Shown one piece after another: positions 16,426 through 24,454 of a stretch of DNA of 47,759 bases. Position numbers and translations under genes: made by a program. A model generated the notes under the pieces. That model was not told the origin of the DNA and searched no databases. It was given only the letters and a program-made list of their open reading frames with translations. Each line of letters opens with the position of its first letter. Positions within the stretch are counted from its first letter, which is position 1. The stretch comes from an uncultured Clostridia bacterium (lineage in GTDB: Bacteria; Bacillota; Clostridia; Christensenellales; Borkfalkiaceae): assembly GCA_934254725.1 (NCBI GenBank), contig CAKQLR010000011.1, positions 1 through 47,759 of the forward strand, read 5' to 3'.

Positions 16426-16473
16426 AAAAGACTACGGAAGCGGCGATTTGCCACAAATCCGTAGTCTTTTTTG
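16426..16473 (+). terminator. Bidirectional terminator between the lipase and M16 peptidase genes
   Basis: AAAAGACTACGGA and TCCGTAGTCTTTT form a perfect 13-bp stem around a 19-base loop, with T-tracts readable on both strands. It separates the convergent glpK-lipase transcript from the M16 peptidase. Confidence 0.85.
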
Positions 16474-16553
16474 TTTATAAAAATTTTCGTCTGGATAAAA
16501 TCGTCAGGAAAAGTCTTTTTAATTTTAATGCGATTTAAAGGTTTTAAACCGTT

Positions 16554-17795
16554 TTAGTTTTTAGGGCTGTGTTTTGATTTTCTTGCAACCACGGCGGAAG
16601 AGTAATTTTCTATATCCGTGTTGCGCAGGTATTCGTTTACTTCGGCAAGGGTAACGGCGTTGATCTCCGCAAGGCGCTTGTCGAAATCGAACAGCTCGCC
16701 CGTGTACAAAAGATACTTGGCGTAAAGGAGCATTTGCGACGACATAGACTCCCTGCTGAAAACAAAGCTGCCCCGCATCTGTTCCTTGCCCCTTAAAAAT
16801 TCGCTTTCGGTAAGCCCCCTCTTCTTAAACGCGTTAAGCTCGGAGAAGATGGCTTCCGTCGCCTTAGTCTGATTTTTAGGCGAAACGCCCGCGTAAATGC
16901 AGAGAGAACCGCAATCCAGATAGGCGGAGACAAACGAATACACGCTGTACGCAAGCCCCATTTCCTCCCTGACTTTCTGGAACAGAACGCTTGACATTCC
17001 TCCGCCGAGCGCGGCGTTCATGAGCGAAAGCGCGTCCGTCTTGTCCGACGCGTATTTTTCGCCTTTGAAACCGAAACATATATGCGCCTGCTCTATATCT
17101 TTATTTACCGTTTTGCTGCCGCCGATAAACGTTGCGTCGATTTTCGGTCTGACAAACCCGCTGCGGGTAAAATTGTTTGCAAAGTATTTATCGCAAAGGG
17201 CTTCGGCTTCCTCGAAGGAGATTTTACCGGCAAAACTCACTACGGTGTTTTCGGGCATATAGAACGCGTCGCGATATTTTATGACGTCGTTGCGGTTGAA
17301 CCTTTCGACGTTCTTTTTAGGACCGAGTATCGTTGCGCCAAGCCCCGTGTTGCCGAAGTGCGCCTCCGAAAGAAGGTCGAAGCAAAGGTCATCGGGCGTG
17401 TCCTCCACCATGTTTATTTCTTCTAAAATAACGTCGCGTTCGCGGTCAAGTTCCTCGTCCTTAAACGTGGAATTGAAGAAAATATCGGAGAGCACGTCCA
17501 CCGCTTTTTCGGTATTTTCCGCGACCGAGCGGACGTAATAACAGGTGGTTTCCTTATTCGTGAAGGCGTTTATCTGCCCGCCTATTTTATCGATATCGTC
17601 GGATATGGCAAACGGCGTGCGGGTGGGCGTCCCCTTGAAAGTCATATGTTCCAAAAAGTGCGAAATACCGTTGTTTTCAGGGGTTTCGTACCGGGAACCA
17701 GCTCCTACAAGCACCCCGCAGGAGACGGAATACGCGCCCTCGCAGGAATGAACCACGAGCCTCAGCCCGTTTGCATAAGTTTTTATCTTTACCAT
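16554..17795 (-). CDS. mlpA: M16-family zinc peptidase (YmxG/MlpA-like processing protease)
   Basis: This 413-residue M16B peptidase carries the inverted zinc motif HFLEH (H46, E49, H50) and the downstream ILEEINMVEDTPDD glutamates. It then has the second, non-catalytic half containing GGGMSSVLFQKVREEMGLAY. M16 peptidases form clamshell dimers and degrade short peptides or process proteins. The frame is open 15 codons further upstream, but ATG 17793-17795 is preceded by GGGAG at 9 bases and begins MVKIKTYANGLRL as the family does. The order rpsO-pnp-ylxY-this gene matches Bacillus subtilis, where the last gene is mlpA/ymxG. Confidence 0.88.
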   Translation of the reverse strand: MVKIKTYANGLRLVVHSCEGAYSVSCGVLVGAGSRYETPENNGISHFLEHMTFKGTPTRTPFAISDDIDKIGGQINAFTNKETTCYYVRSVAENTEKAVDVLSDIFFNSTFKDEELDRERDVILEEINMVEDTPDDLCFDLLSEAHFGNTGLGATILGPKKNVERFNRNDVIKYRDAFYMPENTVVSFAGKISFEEAEALCDKYFANNFTRSGFVRPKIDATFIGGSKTVNKDIEQAHICFGFKGEKYASDKTDALSLMNAALGGGMSSVLFQKVREEMGLAYSVYSFVSAYLDCGSLCIYAGVSPKNQTKATEAIFSELNAFKKRGLTESEFLRGKEQMRGSFVFSRESMSSQMLLYAKYLLYTGELFDFDKRLAEINAVTLAEVNEYLRNTDIENYSSAVVARKSKHSPKN

Positions 17796-17909
17796 ATAGT
17801 TTTTCTCCCGCCCGAGGCAACAAAAACCGCCCGCGGACATTATTTTTTAAAAGAAAAATCGATTCGTTTTTCACGAAAACCCGCCTTTTTCAAAGGTTAT
17901 CGGGGTATT

Positions 17910-18620
17910 TCAGCCGAAAAGATTTTCCGAAACGGTAACGGGAACAAGCCCCGCTTTTTTATAGTATTTAAGTATATACGGAAGGGCTTCGAGCGTATGC
18001 TTTTTGGGGTGCATAAGCACGAGATCGCCCCCGCGAGCCCCGTCGGTAGCCCTTTTTTCTATTATTTTCACGTCGCTGTCCCGCCAATCCACGGTGTCCT
18101 TAGACCACATAACTACCGAATAACCTGCGTTTTGGGCGGCTTTTAGCGTTTGCTGCCCGTATGCGCCCGACGGCGGAGCGAACAAATTCATATCCTTACC
18201 GCACAGTGCCTTAACGACCTTTGCGGTGTTTAAAATTTCTTCCAGATTGCCCTCTTCGTCAAGCGCGGAGTGGTCGCGGTGAAAATAGCCGTGGTTAGCT
18301 ATTTCGTGTCCGCCGTCCGCTATCTTTTCGAGAAGCTCGGCATGGTCGTCGATAAAACAACCGCCCACGAAAAACGTTGCCTTCGCTCCGTATTCTTCGA
18401 GCACGGAAAGAATGCCTTCAACTATTTCTTCCCCCTCGTATACGTTGAACATAAGCGAAATTTTATCGCTTTTCCTGTTGCCGTAATAGTAGGGAAGCGT
18501 TCCGTTTGCAGTAACGGCGCCGCCGGGTACGAAACATACCGCGGCAAAAACAAATATGACCGCAAACAAAAACGTATTTGTGAAAATGAAAAATTTTCTT
18601 CTTCTTAATAATATACCCAT
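17910..18620 (-). CDS. ylxY: YlxY-type polysaccharide deacetylase-like protein with altered active site
   Basis: This 236-residue protein has an N-terminal membrane anchor or signal segment (about 9-31) and a NodB/CE4 domain. Family features are EYGAKATFFVGGCF (77-90), GGHEIANHGYFHRDH (103-117; zinc histidines H110 and H114) and VVMWSKDTVDWRD near 174-186. The first CE4 motif, normally TFDDG, is MFNVYEG here (N59, V60). Both the catalytic base Asp and a metal-binding Asp are therefore missing. Its place after rpsO-pnp is that of ylxY in B. subtilis, a sporulation-associated paralogue of PdaB. The substitution may be a trait of that group, implying a weak or non-catalytic glycan-binding role outside the membrane. 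Confidence 0.8.
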   Translation of the reverse strand: MGILLRRRKFFIFTNTFLFAVIFVFAAVCFVPGGAVTANGTLPYYYGNRKSDKISLMFNVYEGEEIVEGILSVLEEYGAKATFFVGGCFIDDHAELLEKIADGGHEIANHGYFHRDHSALDEEGNLEEILNTAKVVKALCGKDMNLFAPPSGAYGQQTLKAAQNAGYSVVMWSKDTVDWRDSDVKIIEKRATDGARGGDLVLMHPKKHTLEALPYILKYYKKAGLVPVTVSENLFG

Positions 18621-18740
18621 TACTCGCCTTATAATACTTTTATTAGGAAAACGTTGGCAGCCGACGCGCCGGATTATGTTCGCCTAAGGTATTATATGAC
18701 GGGCGGGTTGTAAAAAAGTACGGACAAAACGCCCGGACTT

Positions 18741-18790
18741 TTAAAAAAAGCGTCCTACCCCTGCAGAGTTTTGCCCGAGGTAAGACGCAT
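18741..18790 (-). terminator. Terminator after pnp
   Basis: On the minus strand GCGTCTTACC pairs with GGTAGGACGC (one wobble) around an interior that can pair further. It is followed by TTTTTTTAAAA, just after the pnp stop. Confidence 0.8.
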
Positions 18791-18803
18791 TCATTCAGAA
18801 TAA

Positions 18804-20903
18804 TCAGCCTTCCATTTTTTCAAGGAGTTTAAGGTCTATGCCCTTTTCCCCTATCTTGATGATTTCAACCTTAACGGTATCGCCTATAGCGAGAACTTCT
18901 TCAACCGAGTTGATCTTGTGATCGCTCATCTTGGAGATGTGAATCATACCGTCTTTTCCGGGAGAAAGCTCAACGAACGCACCCACTTTGGGGAGTATTC
19001 TCGCAACGGTGGAGATGAACATATCGCCTACTTCGAGGTCTTTCGCGATGGAAAGAATGATTGCCTTAGCGCGGTTAGCGTTGGACATATCCTCGCCGTA
19101 AGTAGCGATGTTGACCTTTCCGTCGTCCGTAATGTCGATTTTTACGCCCGTTTCTTCGATAATCTTGTTGATTACCTTTCCGCCCGAACCGATAACTTCT
19201 CTGATCTTATCGGGATTGATGGTGAAGGAAATAATCTTGGGTGCGTATTTGGAAAGCTCGGGATTGACTGCGGGAATGCATTCGAGCATCTTGCCGAGAA
19301 TGAAATGTCTGCCTTCGTTTGCCTGAGAAATAGCCTTGCGAAGAATTGCTTCGTCGATGCCCTTGATTTTAATATCCATCTGAATAGCGGTTATTCCCTT
19401 TGCGGTGCCCGCTACCTTGAAGTCCATATCGCCGAGGAAGTCCTCAAGACCCTGTATATCGCTCATGACGGAGATTTTTCCGCTTTCTACGTCCTTGATA
19501 AGACCCATAGCGATACCTGCGACGGGCGCTTTAATGGGAACGCCTGCATCCATAAGCGCAAGGGTGGAGCCGCATACGCTTGCCTGAGAAGTAGAACCGT
19601 TGGAGGAAAGTACTTCGGAAACGAGCCTTATAGCATACGGGAATTCTTCTTCCGAAGGAATAACCGGTTCCAAAGCTCTTTCGGCAAGTGCGCCGTGACC
19701 GATTTCGCGGCGGCCGGGCGAACGCAACGGTTTAGCTTCGCCGGAAGCATAACCGGGCATGTTGTAGTGATGTAAATATCTCTTGTACTGCTCGTCGTCG
19801 AGACCTTCGAGCTTCTGAACTTCGCTTATCGTGCCGAGCGTGCAGGTGGTGAGAACCTGAGTTTGTCCTCTTGTGAAAACACCTGTGCCGTGTACTCTGG
19901 GCAATACGCCGTGCTCGCACCAGATAGGTCTGATTTCGGTAAGCGTTCTGCCGTCCGGACGAACGCCCGTGTTGGTTATTTTAGCGCGAACCTTTTCCTT
20001 AGTTATATAATAGAGGGAGTCTTTAATCTCTCTCGCCATACCTTCGTACTGTTCTGCGAAGTGTTCGAGAGTTTCCTTTTCGACTTCGTCCTGACGAGCT
20101 TGTCTTTCCTGTCTGTCGAAAGTATCGAGCGCCCAGTCAAGCTTTTCGGAAGCGAATGCGCGTACGTCCTTATCGAGGTCTTCGGGAACGTGATAGAGAT
20201 CCATTTCGAGCTTCTTCTTGCCGCATTCCGCAACGATGCCTTCGATGAAAGCGCACTGACGTTTGATTTCTTCGTGACCAAAAAGAATTGCGCCTACCAT
20301 ATCGTCGTCGGCGATTTCCTTTGCGCCCGCTTCAACCATCATTATAGCGTCCTTAGTGCCGGAAAGGTAAAGGTTTAAAGTGCTCTTTTCTCTGCCCTGG
20401 CAATCGGGGTTGATAACGTACTGACCGTCTACTATTCCGACGAGTACCGAGCCGGTAGGTCCTGCGAAAGGTATATCCGAAATGGAAAGCGCTATGGAGC
20501 TGCCGAGCATTGCGAACGGTTCGGGCGGGATATTCGTGTCAACCGAAAGGGCGGTTGCCGTAACGGTTACGTCGTTGAAAAGTCCCTTGGGGAAAAGAGG
20601 TCTTATAGGACGGTCGATAAGTCTCGAAGTAAGGATAGCCTTATCGCTCGCTCTGCCCTCTCTCTTTTTGAAACCGCCGGGAATTTTGCCGACGGCGTAC
20701 ATTTTTTCTTCGTAGTCAACCGACAGGGGGAAGAAATCCATACCCTCTCTCGGGCTTGCGCTCATAACGGTGTTTACCATAACGACCGTTTCGCCGCAAC
20801 GTACTATACACGAGCCGTTTGCCTGCTGCGCGTACTTGCCGACTTCGACGGTGACTTCTCTGCCGCCGATTTCTGTTTTGAATACTTTGTAGTTTTCTAA
20901 CAT
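18804..20903 (-). CDS. pnp: Polyribonucleotide nucleotidyltransferase (PNPase)
   Basis: PNPase is a phosphorolytic 3'-5' exoribonuclease and the main RNA-turnover enzyme of many bacteria. The 699 residues follow the standard order. The first RNase PH domain has GSCIVRCGETVVMVNTVMSA and the FFPLSVDYEEKMYAVGKIPG segment. A helical linker and the second RNase PH domain follow (RPDGRTLTEIRPIWCEHGVL, then GSTLALMDAGVPIKAPVAGI and MSDIQGLEDFLGDMDFKVAG). A KH domain (GSGGKVINKIIEETGVKIDI, about 555-575) and a C-terminal S1 domain (about 620-690) complete it. It lies 234 bases after rpsO, with hairpins between that may allow autoregulation. Confidence 0.97.
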   Translation of the reverse strand: MLENYKVFKTEIGGREVTVEVGKYAQQANGSCIVRCGETVVMVNTVMSASPREGMDFFPLSVDYEEKMYAVGKIPGGFKKREGRASDKAILTSRLIDRPIRPLFPKGLFNDVTVTATALSVDTNIPPEPFAMLGSSIALSISDIPFAGPTGSVLVGIVDGQYVINPDCQGREKSTLNLYLSGTKDAIMMVEAGAKEIADDDMVGAILFGHEEIKRQCAFIEGIVAECGKKKLEMDLYHVPEDLDKDVRAFASEKLDWALDTFDRQERQARQDEVEKETLEHFAEQYEGMAREIKDSLYYITKEKVRAKITNTGVRPDGRTLTEIRPIWCEHGVLPRVHGTGVFTRGQTQVLTTCTLGTISEVQKLEGLDDEQYKRYLHHYNMPGYASGEAKPLRSPGRREIGHGALAERALEPVIPSEEEFPYAIRLVSEVLSSNGSTSQASVCGSTLALMDAGVPIKAPVAGIAMGLIKDVESGKISVMSDIQGLEDFLGDMDFKVAGTAKGITAIQMDIKIKGIDEAILRKAISQANEGRHFILGKMLECIPAVNPELSKYAPKIISFTINPDKIREVIGSGGKVINKIIEETGVKIDITDDGKVNIATYGEDMSNANRAKAIILSIAKDLEVGDMFISTVARILPKVGAFVELSPGKDGMIHISKMSDHKINSVEEVLAIGDTVKVEIIKIGEKGIDLKLLEKMEG

Positions 20904-20932
20904 CTTGTCTCCTTTTGTTCTCTGATTTTATA

Positions 20933-20980
20933 AGAAAAAGCCGACGATATTTGTTTTGTAGTTTGTTTGCCGGCTTTGCT
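20933..20980 (-). terminator. Hairpin upstream of pnp
   Basis: On the minus strand AAGCCGGC pairs with GTCGGCTT (one wobble) across about 22 bases, followed by TTTCTTA, 30 bases before the pnp start. It may be a weak terminator or a leader structure cut by RNase III as in E. coli pnp autoregulation; sequence alone does not decide. Confidence 0.45.
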
Positions 20981-21041
20981 TTTCGCTTTTTTTAAAGGAA
21001 AACCGATTAAACGCCTGCCGATATTTCCGCACTCTCTTTTC

Positions 21042-21072
21042 AAAAAAAACGGGAGCGAAAGAACCGCTCCCG
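21042..21072 (-). terminator. Terminator after rpsO
   Basis: On the minus strand GGGAGCG and CGCTCCC form a perfect stem around GTTCTTT, followed by GTTTTTTTT, about 65 bases after the rpsO stop. Confidence 0.88.
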
Positions 21073-21137
21073 AAATACTCCGAGTTTAATTGTGAGCCAT
21101 CGCATCGGTAAGCGAATTACTTAAACGGCGATTACCG

Positions 21138-21401
21138 TTATTTTCTTAAACCGAGGCGCGCGATAAGGTTTCTGTAACCCTCGAGGTCGCTCTGTTTGAG
21201 GTAGTCGAGAAGACCTTTTCTTTTACCTACCATCTTTAAAAGACCGCGGCGGGAATGCTTATCGTTGGGGTTCGCTTTGAGATGATCGTTAAGGTGATTG
21301 ATTCTTTCGGTAAGAAGTGCGATTTGTACTTCGGAAGAACCGGTGTCGCCTTCGTGTCTTGCATAATCGGTAATGATTTGTGTTTTGAGTTCTTTTTCCA
21401 T
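21138..21401 (-). CDS. rpsO: 30S ribosomal protein S15
   Basis: S15 is a primary 16S rRNA-binding protein that organises the platform of the small subunit. The 87-residue sequence has the family pattern HEGDTGSSEVQIALLTERIN, LNDHLKANPNDKHSRRGLLK, MVGKRKGLLDYLKQSDLEGY and a final LIARLGLRK. GGAGG lies 12 bases upstream of ATG 21399-21401. It begins the conserved rpsO-pnp-ylxY-M16 group. Confidence 0.97.
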   Translation of the reverse strand: MEKELKTQIITDYARHEGDTGSSEVQIALLTERINHLNDHLKANPNDKHSRRGLLKMVGKRKGLLDYLKQSDLEGYRNLIARLGLRK

Positions 21402-21704
21402 AATAATTAAATCCTCCGTTTTCGGCTAAATGCCGTTATACGCCGTACCGCTTAGCAAAGCGTCAGAGTTCTCGCAAAGCCAATCGGCAGGTACTTTAAG
21501 ATATTACCATATTTTGAACGGAAAGTAAACTGTTTTTTAACCGTTTTTAAATTTTTCTTATATATATTTGTTATAGCATCGGTCAGGCGTAAACGGCTAC
21601 GGGTGCGACACATTTGCTTTGACAGGTATTGTGACAACACAAACGTTGAGATGACCGAACGAGCGAAGTTACAGAACAAGCAGCGCAGGGACAAGGGGCG
21701 TTTT
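21402..21704. other. Gene-free spacer between rpsO and a GH78-like gene
   Basis: These 303 bases should contain the rpsO promoter (a TAATAT near 21500 on the minus strand is a weak -10 candidate) and the 3' end of the upstream glycosidase transcript. I see no clear terminator, RNA gene or convincing reading frame; frames that cross it have no RBS and no recognisable content. Confidence 0.5.
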
Positions 21705-23759
21705 CTATTTTGCCTTGTTTTCGAGATATTTATCGAAAATATAGCAAGGTACAGCCGCCCAGCCGTGGCACAGACTGCCCGCATCGAAAAAGTCCTCCTC
21801 TCCGTTTTCCGTTTCGTAGTAGCTTGTTGCACCCTCAAAAAGCATTTTGCCGAAATTACCGCAAATATCTTCGAGAACGAAATTCAGGTTGCCGTCCGCC
21901 TTTATAATCGCCTCGTACTTAAACTGAAGGGAAGCGAACGTCTGCGGAATAATCTTTCCGTCGGGATTTTTTAAGACTTCGGCAAGGCGAGAAAGCCTTT
22001 CTGCAGGAATATCTATTTCTGCGGCGACCACGGATTGCATATAGCCGTGATAGCCCGAAAAACTGCCGTCGCTCAGTATATAAGACGCGTACAAACCCTT
22101 TTGCTTGTCGTAAAAACCTTCGACGGAATTTTTCAAAAACATGGCGAATTCGTGCGATTCAGCGGCTTTTTCCGTTTCGCCGACGCGTTCGTAAAGCTTA
22201 GCGAGCTTGTTCATCGCGACATAAGTAACCGCAGTAAGGATGCCATCGAACTTTTCGTCTTCTCTCTCTTTGCGGTTAAAATCGCCGCCGTCAAGCCCTT
22301 CCACCCACTCGTGGAAGTTCCAGTAACCGCGCTCCGAAAAAGCGGTCATTCCCCTCTTGCCGCAGTGATTTTTAAACGCCTTTACAGTCTTTTCCGCAAA
22401 CGGAAGTATTTCCTTTACAAACTTTTCGTCGTAGTCTTTTTCGGCGTTTTCGCATATGGCAATCAACCAGTACGCGCTGAACGACGGAATAGTAAAGGGA
22501 ATTTCCGCAGGGGCGCACAACGGGATAAGCCCGCCGTCCGTAAGAGTATCCGCAAACAGACGAAGCGAAGCCCGGGGAAATGCCGTTTCGTTAAACGCGC
22601 CGTAGCCGAAAAGCATCTGGTTTCTCGAATCCATTCCGTACAAAGATTGTTCCCGCCAGGGGCAATCTTCGTAGTGTTCGTGCGCGCAAAGCTCGAGCGT
22701 GCGCCTGCCCGTTTCGTAAATTTTATTGAGCAGTCTGTCGCCGAAATCCTTATCCGGTTTACCGAACGGATAGGTCGCTTCAAACAAAGAAAGCCTCTTT
22801 ATCACGCAGGAATCGGCGTTTACGTACAGGCAAAGATACCTGCAACCGAGACGAAGTATATAGTCTTTTAATTGGTTTTCGCCCTTTTTTAATTTAATTT
22901 CAAAAGCGAAATTCCTGCCGCCGACGGAAGTCCTGACGCGCAAATCAGACAAATGCTCGCCCCAGCCGAGAAGCGCCGTGCAGTCATTTTCCGCGACAAC
23001 GCAGAGGTCAAGATAACCCGCGGTCTCTCTTTTCAAGTCAACCACCGCGAATACGCCGTCCGCGTTTTTATCGACGGAGGTAAGTTTAACCTCGCCGGGA
23101 AGTCTGCTTTCAAACATTCTCGGTTTGCCGGCAAGTTCGCCGAAACGGACGGTGCGCAGGTAGGCGTTCTGCATTTTTTCGGCAGAGGTTTCCCCGCCGT
23201 TGTAAACTAACACGCCCTGTGCGACTATTTCGCTTTTTACCGATTGCTCCGCAACGTTCAGATTTTTTACGGGTCTCGGTACGAAATGGAATTTTTCGTT
23301 TACCTTACAGGCGGGTTGCCATTCGTTTTCCTTTGCGGTAAAGTCATAGTTGTAACCTTTTCCTATCTGCGGAGTAATCTGACTGCCCAAAGTATAACGC
23401 GCCGAACTGCGGGTGAGAGTTTCCCTACCCGACCGAGCTATAACGGAGCCGTCCGCCACTATCTCGTAGGCGACGAACGGGGGCATTTTGCGAGCCACAG
23501 AATAGTCCGCGTCCGTACTCATTGCGACAATAAACAATTCGTTATCGCCCGCGTGTAAAAGGGAAGTAACTTCAACCGTGTTGTATACCTTTTTTTCGGG
23601 AATATCGGCATACTGAGAGTTTGAGGCAAGCTTTCCGTTCAGATAGGCGGCAAACCTGAAGTCCGAACTTATCTTTAAAACAGCTTTGCCCGAAACGTAT
23701 GAAAACGTATGTTTGTATTCTTTAAACGAGCTGTCGCTTTTATTTGTAACGGGTATCAT
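21705..23759 (-). CDS. GH78-related six-hairpin glycoside hydrolase (alpha-L-rhamnosidase-like)
   Basis: This 684-residue cytoplasmic protein (no signal peptide) has the plan of bacterial alpha-L-rhamnosidases: N-terminal beta-sandwich domains (about 1-330) and an (alpha/alpha)6 catalytic domain. Within the latter, ELCAHEHYEDCPWREQSLYG (about 350-370) corresponds to the GH78 DCPxRxE signature but reads DCPWREQ. GYWNFHEWVEGLDGG and a late SYYETENGEEDFFDAGSLCH segment follow; the C-terminal GSLCHGWAAVPCYIF resembles the usual GSxxHGWSxxP ending. It probably trims terminal rhamnose or a related sugar, but the variant signature leaves the substrate open. It is a single-gene unit with its own promoter, outside the large glycan locus. 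Confidence 0.75.
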   Translation of the reverse strand: MIPVTNKSDSSFKEYKHTFSYVSGKAVLKISSDFRFAAYLNGKLASNSQYADIPEKKVYNTVEVTSLLHAGDNELFIVAMSTDADYSVARKMPPFVAYEIVADGSVIARSGRETLTRSSARYTLGSQITPQIGKGYNYDFTAKENEWQPACKVNEKFHFVPRPVKNLNVAEQSVKSEIVAQGVLVYNGGETSAEKMQNAYLRTVRFGELAGKPRMFESRLPGEVKLTSVDKNADGVFAVVDLKRETAGYLDLCVVAENDCTALLGWGEHLSDLRVRTSVGGRNFAFEIKLKKGENQLKDYILRLGCRYLCLYVNADSCVIKRLSLFEATYPFGKPDKDFGDRLLNKIYETGRRTLELCAHEHYEDCPWREQSLYGMDSRNQMLFGYGAFNETAFPRASLRLFADTLTDGGLIPLCAPAEIPFTIPSFSAYWLIAICENAEKDYDEKFVKEILPFAEKTVKAFKNHCGKRGMTAFSERGYWNFHEWVEGLDGGDFNRKEREDEKFDGILTAVTYVAMNKLAKLYERVGETEKAAESHEFAMFLKNSVEGFYDKQKGLYASYILSDGSFSGYHGYMQSVVAAEIDIPAERLSRLAEVLKNPDGKIIPQTFASLQFKYEAIIKADGNLNFVLEDICGNFGKMLFEGATSYYETENGEEDFFDAGSLCHGWAAVPCYIFDKYLENKAK

Positions 23760-23816
23760 AATTATCTCCCTTCGGGGTTTCCTTTTCTGAAAACTCCCCC
23801 ATATTTTTCTGCTTAG

Positions 23817-23846
23817 ATTTTAGCATATATCTTTTGCGTTTGTCAA
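23817..23846 (-). promoter_or_regulatory. Promoter of the GH78-like gene
   Basis: On the minus strand TTGACA (23841-23846) and TAAAAT (23817-23822) are spaced by 18 bases. The -35 lies directly next to the T-tract of the upstream nitroreductase terminator. The leader ends in GGGAG before the ATG. Confidence 0.7.
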
Positions 23847-23886
23847 CAAAAAAGCCCCGTTTATCACGCGTAAACGAGGCTTTTGT
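23847..23886 (-). terminator. Terminator after the nitroreductase gene
   Basis: On the minus strand AAAAGCCTCGTTTA pairs with TAAACGGGGCTTTT around CGCGTGA, ending in a T-run. The core resembles the galK-murG terminator. Confidence 0.85.
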
Positions 23887-23894
23887 TTTTACAA

Positions 23895-24443
23895 TTATTC
23901 CGTTAAGGCTTTTGCGACAAGCTCTCTGTTTTTTCTCTTTTTCGGCCTTAACTCGTCGCCGTCTTTCGCGTAGCCGATGGCTACCACCAAAGCGATTTTG
24001 TTGTTTTCCGGAAGGGAAAGCAGGGCGTTGAGCTTCTTTTCGTTGAACAGCCCGAGTATGCAGGTATCGAGCCCTTCCTCCTTAGCCGCAAGGACTAAGT
24101 GCGCGGTAAGAATACCTATATCGTTGCCGGTAAAATTCCTTTTTGTCGCCTTTTCGCCGATTTTCTCGGTAAGGTTGGGGTTCGTCTGAGAAATTACCGC
24201 GAACGCGGTCGCTTCCGACGTAAACTTGTTAAACCCGAGGTCCTGCGTGGCAGCGGCTATATCGCGGCACAAATCCGCCCTGTTGGTGTAGTGAATAAAC
24301 CACGGCTGAGAATTGCACGCCGACGGCGCCAGAAGCGCGGTATCCACTATTTTGTCGAGCGTTTCGGCGGAAACTTTTTTATCGGGGTTGTAGTTGCGAC
24401 AACTCTGTCTGCTTTTTACAAGCGAGGAAAAACCGTTATCCAT
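23895..24443 (-). CDS. Nitroreductase-family flavoprotein
   Basis: This 182-residue FMN-dependent oxidoreductase has the N-terminal FMN-binding SRQSCRNYNPDKKV and the LLAPSACNSQPWFIHY segment that stacks on the flavin. ILTAHLVLAAKEEGLDTCIL and VVAIGYAKDGDELRPKKRKN at the C-terminus are typical of NfsB/FRP-like enzymes. Members reduce quinones, nitro compounds or flavins with NAD(P)H. Substrate is not set by sequence. The frame is open upstream, but ATG 24441-24443 has GGAGGG 4 bases before it and begins MDNGFSSLVKSRQS. It follows htpG by 11 bases, so the pair is probably co-expressed in stress. Confidence 0.88.
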   Translation of the reverse strand: MDNGFSSLVKSRQSCRNYNPDKKVSAETLDKIVDTALLAPSACNSQPWFIHYTNRADLCRDIAAATQDLGFNKFTSEATAFAVISQTNPNLTEKIGEKATKRNFTGNDIGILTAHLVLAAKEEGLDTCILGLFNEKKLNALLSLPENNKIALVVAIGYAKDGDELRPKKRKNRELVAKALTE

Positions 24444-24454
24444 AAAACCCTCCG

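Noticed and set aside
21452..21838. Open frame across the rpsO-GH78-like spacer
   Set aside because: Much of it lies antisense or out of frame to the 3' end of the GH78-like gene; composition is Arg/Lys/Thr-rich and no start signal fits.
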